This document shows, piece by piece, positions 53,430 to 64,000 of a stretch of 64,000 bases of DNA. Origin of the DNA: Pelobates cultripes (Eukaryota; Chordata; Amphibia; Anura; Pelobatidae); assembly GCA_933207985.1 (NCBI GenBank), contig OW240921.1, positions 117,276,614-117,340,613 on the forward strand. Reading direction: 5' to 3'. The first letter of the stretch is position 1. Each line of letters starts with the position of its first letter. The translations under genes were made by a program, and so were the position numbers. Under the pieces are notes generated by a model. It was given only the letters and a program-made list of their open reading frames with translations. It did not search any database and was not told the DNA's origin.

Positions 53430-53680
53430 AGCAAGCCAGGAATGGGACAATAAGGCCCAGTGTGCAGCCAGGGCCTGCCAGGAAAGGGACAATAAGGTCC
53501 AGTGTGCAGCCAGGGCCTGCCAGAAAAGGGACAATAAGGCCCAGTGTGCAGCCAGGGCCTGCCAGGAAAGGGACAATAAGGCCCAGTGTGCAGCCAGGGC
53601 CTGCCAGGAAAGGGACAATAAGGCCCAGTGTGCAGCCAGGGCTTGCCAGGAAAGGGACAATAAGGCCCAGTGTGCATATT
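53430..53680. repeat. 42-bp minisatellite
   Basis: Six tandem copies of GCCAGGAAAGGGACAATAAG + GCCCAGTGTGCAGCCAGGGCCT. Because the unit is a multiple of three, both strands give repetitive open frames that I do not consider genes. Confidence 0.95.
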
Positions 53681-53689
53681 ATATTTACA

Positions 53690-54480
53690 TTACATATAAA
53701 CCTAGTCCATTATTTATATTACACATTGAAGGGAAGTTAATTGTTTTACCTATACAGAGCTATATAAATATATATTTATTAACCTAAGGATGTATTGCAT
53801 AATGAGACGTGGGTTTAATAACATATATTATCCTGATTTAATAACATATATTATCCTGTATCTACAAATATCTGGACAGGTCTTCATTGATGGTTTTGTT
53901 GGTGGAAGAGGACAAGGGAATAGAGGTGAAGAAATAATTAAAGTCCAACAGGTGTAATTAGTACACCTGGATATACCGTGTCTAACACTCTAACCTGCAG
54001 TGCCAGAAAAAGGGACTTGTCATAGATACAGGTAAATAAAGGGTTAAAAAGGTTTTTGCCTTAGTTAAGTCTTTCCACATCTGCAGGGGTTAAAAGCAAT
54101 AATTTTCTCTCCTGTCTGCAATCTGTTGCAAGCACCAACTCCCTTTTTGTTCCCACTGGTCAAAGTGACATAGAGAACTCAGACTGCATATTTTAGATAA
54201 GATGTGCTTTACATGCGCAGTAGTCTAACTACAATACGTAATGTTATATGAATAATTCACTAAAACTTCAATGATTGGTTGATTCTGCCTTCTGTATACA
54301 CCCCTAAGAAAACTGTGTTTCATATATACGATGTACACGCATTAAAAACACACACTTTCGAGAACTTCATAATGACTGGCGTACATTGATTGTTCACTGC
54401 AGTGAACATACATAGAGACAAGCGAAGCAAAATGTGTAGTGCATGAGTCCATGGCAGCGTAAGGGTTACAGACACTGTAG
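53690..54480. other. Intergenic, AT-rich, nothing recognised
   Basis: Contains a short direct repeat (AATAACATATATTATCCTG at about 53818 and 53838). No element ends or coding frames. Confidence 0.4.
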
Positions 54481-54483
54481 AAT

Positions 54484-54690
54484 TTTGCAGCCTAACACAT
54501 ATAGACCTAGCCCATGATTTATATTACACATAGACCTAGCACATGATTTATATTACATATAGACTTGGCCCACGATTTATATTACATATATAACCGGTCC
54601 ATGATTTATATTACATATAGATTTGGCCCATGATTTATATTACATATAGACTTGGTCTATAATTTATATTAATATTACATATAGATTTAT
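54484..54690. repeat. Approximately 33-bp tandem repeat
   Basis: Six or so imperfect copies of CATATAGACTTGGCCCATGA + TTTATATTACA. Confidence 0.85.
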
Positions 54691-54769
54691 TGATATTATA
54701 CTATGATACTGATATTGGTATTTATTGATATTATATTTGGAAATTGGTTTATAGATTGGGTTGGGAGGG

Positions 54770-55150
54770 TACAGGGAATCATGGATTACATGGGAGAAGG
54801 GAGGTCAGGGATTACATGGGAGAAGGGGGGTCAGGGATTACATGGGAGAGGGGGGTCAGGGGTTACATGGGAGAGGCGGGGTCAGGAGTTACATGGGAGA
54901 GGGGGGTCTGGGATTACATGGGAGGGGGGGNNNNNNNNNNNNNNNNNNNNNNNNNNNNNNNNNNNNNNNNNNNNNNNNNNNNNNNNNNNNNNNNNNNNNN
55001 NNNNNNNNNNNNNNNNNNNNNNNNNNNNNNGGGGGTCAGGGATTACATGGGAGAAGGGGGGTCAGGGATTACATAGAAGGGGGGTCAGGGATTACATGGA
55101 TGGTCAGGGATTACATAGGAGAAGGGGGGGTCAGGGGTTACTGATTATTG
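54770..55150. repeat. 27-bp GTCAGGGATTACATGGGAGAAGG minisatellite with N gap
   Basis: Tandem units of GTCAGGGATTACATGGGAGA plus a G run on both sides of the 100-N gap (54931-55030). The array length is therefore unknown. Confidence 0.9.
54931..55030. other. Assembly gap (100 N)
   Basis: 100 N bases inside the minisatellite. Confidence 0.99.
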
Positions 55151-55409
55151 GGGCTCAGAGATAACAGGAAGGTTAGACTCTGGAGGAGGAGGTCATATCT
55201 CTCTCTCCCCCCCCCCTCCACAGCTCCCCAGCTCCCCAGCTCCCCAGCTCCCCAGCTCCCCCTGTCAGTGTGGCCAGGGATGTGCTGAGCTACTGGTAAA
55301 ATTTATGTGAGCTATAAACACAAGAGACACACACACCGGATAAATGGTCGCCTCTATCAGCAGGACACAAACACAGACTGATGTCTCTGGTACTTAGCGC
55401 TCTGTCTTA

Positions 55410-55471
55410 CTCTTCGCACCGGAAGTGATGTCAGAGGAGCGGCGCTGAGTTCTCGCGAGGTCTGCCGAGAT
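55410..55471 (+). promoter_or_regulatory. RPL27A promoter: ETS site and TCTCGCGAG element
   Basis: CACCGGAAGTGATG (ETS core CCGGAAGTG at 55419-55427) and TCTCGCGAGG (55451-55460) lie just upstream of the pyrimidine start tract. ETS/GABP sites and TCTCGCGAGA elements are common in vertebrate ribosomal protein promoters, which lack a strong TATA box. Confidence 0.65.
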
Positions 55472-60510
<5,039 letters not shown>

Positions 60511-60629
60511 TTGGGTGTTTTGTTTTTTTCACATTACAGAATGTCTTACCATCACTGCAAGGTTGTTTATAGAGGCTGCGTACAGGATTCCCTTAATGTA
60601 AAGTGCTAAATATTCAGCCAGGAAAAATA

Positions 60630-60758
60630 AATTATAGGGAAAACTATAGGCACCCAGAGAACGTCAGCTCATAGAAGTGGTCAGGGTGTGGTACTTCTAT
60701 CGGTTTAACCATTCAATTGTAATTATTGCAGAGAAACAGCAATAATGTATAGCTAGGG
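60630..60758 (-). mobile_element. Fragment of the T2-type MITE family
   Basis: AACTATAGGCACCCAGAGAACG ... GCAGAGAAACAGCAATAATG resembles the right-hand 150 bp of the 8562 family in reverse orientation. Confidence 0.5.
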
Positions 60759-61195
60759 TTAAAGGACCACTATAGTGCCAGGAAAACTAACTAGTTTTCC
60801 TGGCACTATGTAGTCCTTAGCTACCCCCCACACTCATGGCCCCCCTCCTGCTGGGTAGAAGAGGTTAAAACCTCTTCAGCCATTTGCCTTTCTCCAGTGC
60901 CGCACTCCCTCTGTGCTGTGGAACTCTCCACCCCCTGCCGACGCCAGTGCCGAATGTGCATGCGCAGCAAGAGCCGGGTGCCTTCAAACCGCCCATAGGA
61001 AAGCATTACTCTGCTTTCCTATGGACGTCCAGTGTCTCTTCACAGTGAGAATCGCAGAAGTGGCTATCAGTGAGACAGCCACTAGAGGCTGGATTAACCC
61101 TCGGTGTAAACATAGTTTCTCTGAAACTGCTATGTTTTCAGCTGCAGGGTTAAAACTAGAGGGACCTGGTTTATTGAGCTGAAGTGGTCTTTTAA
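60759..61195 (+). mobile_element. Kolobok/T2-type MITE, copy 4 (eroded)
   Basis: Begins TTAAAGGACCACTATAGTGC, with the internal blocks GCATGCGCAGCAAGAG, CATAGGAAAGCATT and AGACAGCCACTAGAG of the family. It ends GAAGTGGTCTTTTAA. Confidence 0.75.
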
Positions 61196-61395
61196 CTCCA
61201 CCTCTAGCAAGGGGGCCCTTTAGTGCAAGGAATGCAATTTCTAGCCGGTTTCCCTTTAATAATCACAACCTTTAATTGGGGTCTCGCTGCTCAATTCTCT
61301 GCCATTTATGAGTTAAATCCCTTTTTGTTAATGCAACCCTAGCCACACCTCCCCTGTTTGTAACTCACACAGCAAACATGGGGGGTTGTTTCATT

Positions 61396-61445
61396 TTTAA
61401 TATATATATATAGCGCCAGCATATTCTGCAGCGCTTTACAATTAT
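61396..61445 (-). mobile_element. L2 3' tail fragment (inverted)
   Basis: ATATATAGCGCCAGCATATT then CTGCAGCGCTTTACAATTAT is the complement of the L2 tail motif seen at 18860. Confidence 0.7.
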
Positions 61446-61556
61446 AAAATGGGGGTGATTGGTAGACAGAACATAAGAACTGATCTTCCTGCTGGCTATT
61501 AACGGAGCAGGAGATATAACATAAATTAAACAGAATGAGCAATAAAGGGAGTTCAA

Positions 61557-61965
61557 AGGGACACTATAGTCCCTAGAACAACTACAGCTTAATGCAGTGG
61601 TTGCAATGTCTATAGCCTGTTCCTGCAGGCTTTTTAATGTAAGAATGCCCTTTTCAAAGAAAAGACCGTGTTTACATTATGGTCTAGGAACACCTTAATG
61701 CAGTCACTCAGATGGCCACCAGAGATGCATGTGCAGGATTGACGTTCCATAAAGAGGCATTGATTAAATGTATCTGTGAGGAGATGCTAATTAGCGCAGC
61801 ACGTTTTTTTGCTCTGCATGTGCTATAGCTATGGGAATGCATTGGATTGGCGGAGATCATAAAGTCAAATTACAGCCAATGAAGTGAATCCAGCTAGATG
61901 CATGGCGCTGGGGGAAAAAAGGTGTGAAAATCACCTATTTAATGGGGGCCTATAGTGATCTTTGT
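61557..61965. mobile_element. Degenerate MITE
   Basis: AAAGGGACACTATAGTCCCT, AGAACAACTACAGCTTAATG at the left and GGGGGCCTATAGTGATCTTT at the right. TTAA borders are lost. Related to 43613-44141. Confidence 0.5.
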
Positions 61966-62020
61966 ATTCCTGCGGTTGTTTCTTCAAACATTAGACCTCA
62001 CTCTACAGAAAGTGCTTAAC

Positions 62021-62087
62021 GCCGTTACGGCATTCTATGCCGTCGGGGCTTTAAAGCTGTTGCGGCGGCATAGAACGCCGTAACGGC
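62021..62087. repeat. 67-bp palindrome
   Basis: The arms GCCGTTACGGCATTCTATGC and GCATAGAACGCCGTAACGGC are inverted with two mismatches. Confidence 0.85.
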
Positions 62088-62279
62088 TTAAGCCCAGGGG
62101 AGGTGAGCTCTACTTACCTCCGCCGCAATCCTCTTCTGGAGGGCCGCCTGACAGCCCAGGCAACTCTCCCCCGGCAAATGAGGCCCCCTATAGCTGGCTA
62201 TGGATCTGCCAGCAGGGGGACTGTCTGAAAAATCACAGTCCCCCTGCTGGTGGAAAGTGTTAAAAAAACAGGTTTAAAA

Positions 62280-62660
62280 TTAAATTAAGTTTTTTTTTTT
62301 TAAATATATATAATATGTAACGTCATACACTTTGTATGACGTTACATATATGTATATATTATATATAAAATAGATATATACATATATACACGTATAATTA
62401 CAATAATAAATGAATAAAATATTGAAACAAAATTTAATATAAATTATATATTCCTATGTAATTTCATTCTAACTGTATTGTAATACACTTAGAATGACAT
62501 TCTATATATATCTATATATAATACAAATAACTGCAAATATATAAATACATATTACATAAAAGATTACATTAGTATAAACGTAGAATTTAAATACCTATAA
62601 ATGCATATATATTAAAATTCTACGTGTATATTTAAGTAATCTTTTAACATAATTATGTGA
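62280..62660. repeat. AT-rich stretch with small palindromes
   Basis: Holds TATGTAACGTCATACA/TGTATGACGTTACATA (62315-62350) and many TATATA runs. Probably the interior of the large palindromic element whose other parts follow. Confidence 0.6.
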
Positions 62661-62734
62661 TTTGATTAATTAAAATTTGATTGACATGCCTGACAACACA
62701 AGGAGAAAGTGCAGAGAATTTAATTCGCAAGCAC

Positions 62735-64000
62735 TATATTTGACCCTGTAACTCTCCAAGACATTATAAAACCTGTACATAGGGGGTACTGTTTTACTCG
62801 GGAGACTTCGCTGAACTCAAATATTAGTGTTTAAAACTGGTAAATTGTATTACAACAGTGATATTTTAAGTAAAAGTGATCTTTTAAGTAAAACTGAAGT
62901 TTTTTTCATTTTGTACAAACGAACGGCACTTTTATGGTCTATATTATTGTTGTAATATGTTTTACTGTTTTAACCCCTTAAGGACTGGACTGTTTTTGCG
63001 ATGTTGTACATTTGCGACCAGGCATATTTTTACACTTTTGTGGTGTTTGTGTTTGGCTGGAATTTTCCGCTCTCTCATTTACTGTTCCCATACAAATTAT
63101 ATATTGTTTTTTTCAGGACAAAAGGGTCTTTCTTTACATACCATTATTTATATAATCTCAAAATTAAAAAAAATTAAAAAATATGATGAAAAATTGAAAA
63201 AAAATACATGTTTTTTGACTTTTACTTGAAAAATCTTTTACTCATCTACAAAAGCGAATGAAAAAAACTGCTAAATAGATTCAAAATTTTGTCCTGAGTT
63301 TAAAAATACCTAGTGTTTACGTGCTTTTTTGCTTTTTTTTGCATGTTATAGGGCTATAGGTACAAGTAGGATATTGCGGTTTCAAAACATACATTTTTAA
63401 AATTTATCAATAGTGACATTGTAACACTATTATCTGTCATAAATCTCTGAATAACACCCCACATGTACATATCTTTTTTAAAGTAGACAACCTAGGGTAT
63501 TCAATATGGGGTATGTCCAGTCTTTTTTAGTAGCCACTTAGTCGAAAACACTGGCCAAAGTAAGCATTCATATTTGTTTGTGTGTGAAAAAAGTAAAAAA
63601 ACTAAATTGAACGCTAATTTTGGCCAGTGTTTGTGACCAAGTGGTTACTAAAAAAGACTGGACATACCCCATTTGCAATACCTTGGGTTGTCTTCTTTGC
63701 AAATGGTATGCCATCATGGGGGTAATTCTCATTCCTGGGCTACCATATGCTCTCAAAGGCAACGTAACCAACCTGGCCATTTTCAATGTAAAAATATTTG
63801 ACCCATATATTTTACCTTGTAACTTTCAAAAATGCTATAAAACCTGTACATGGGGGGTACTGTTTTACTCAGGAGACTTCGCTGAACACAAATATTAGTG
63901 TTTAAAAACTGGAAAACGTATCACAACAATTATATCATCAGTAAAAGTGCTGTTTGTGTGTGAAAAATGCAAAAAGTCACTTTCACTGACAATATCATCG
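62735..64000. mobile_element. Large repeat element with internal direct repeat, runs off the window
   Basis: A block of about 110 bp (TTTGACCC...TATAAAACCTGTACAT, GGGTACTGTTTTACTC, GGAGACTTCGCTGAAC, AAATATTAGTGTTTAAA) occurs at 62738-62850 and again, same orientation, at 63799-63930. TTAACCCCTTAAGGACTGGA at 62970, a typical end of frog TTAA-flanked elements, lies between them. An inverted pair CACTTAGTCGAAAACACTGGCC / GGCCAGTGTTTGTGACCAAGTGG brackets 63535-63645. No transposase frame. Class uncertain. Confidence 0.5.

Noticed and set aside
53375..53740. 121-codon frame with 14-residue repeats (and its antisense partner)
   Set aside because: The 42-bp minisatellite is a multiple of three, so frames stay open on both strands without selection.

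Overview
The window reads as nuclear DNA from a frog (anuran) or a close relative. Three things point there. The spliced genes are vertebrate orthologues. An intact intronless olfactory receptor is present. The repeat set is typically anuran: TTAAAGG/TTAA Kolobok-type (T2-like) MITEs, L1-clade, L2 and CR1-like LINEs, DIRS retroelements, hAT elements and a vertebrate Tc1-like element. The species cannot be fixed from sequence alone. Two 100-base N runs (22629-22728 and 54931-55030) are assembly gaps inside repeats.

Host genes. (1) TBRG1/NIAM lies on the minus strand. Eight coding exons between 16102 and 3115 could be joined by eye in one frame with canonical splice sites. A CpG/NRF1-type promoter sits near 17.4-17.6 kb, and the last coding exon lies beyond the window or behind the LINE block at 1-2793. 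(2) An intact 320-codon class II-like olfactory receptor gene is on the minus strand at 21079-22041. (3) RPL27A is on the plus strand: five exons between 55472 and about 60510, a 5'-TOP start, an AATAAA signal, and an H/ACA snoRNA of the SNORA3 type in every one of its four introns.

Layout. 1-2.8 kb: LINE block, including an ORF1-only L1 with a 15-bp target-site duplication (TSD). 3.1-17.6 kb: TBRG1, whose introns carry an L1-like insertion, MITEs, a solo LTR and two large 40/41-bp minisatellites flanking the start-codon exon. 17.9-18.9 kb: L2 LINE 3' end. 19.2-26.2 kb: olfactory receptor locus between two inverted arrays of an 86-bp satellite, with a duplicated flank. 26.4-41.5 kb: a decayed DIRS retroelement opened up by several nested insertions (hAT with two solo LTRs and a second hAT inside, a PBS-bearing LTR element, two L1-type elements one inside the other, and a full-length Tc1-like element with an intact DD37E transposase). 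42-53.7 kb: MITEs, a CR1-like LINE split by a hAT element, another solo LTR, a U6 pseudogene and minisatellites. 53.7-60.5 kb: repeats, then RPL27A. 60.5-64 kb: MITEs and palindromic AT-rich repeats.

TBRG1 (p53/Mdm2 pathway), the receptor and RPL27A (ribosome) have no evident joint function. The main biology here is transposon layering and the amplification of an intronic snoRNA. All calls come from reading the sequence. No database search was run.
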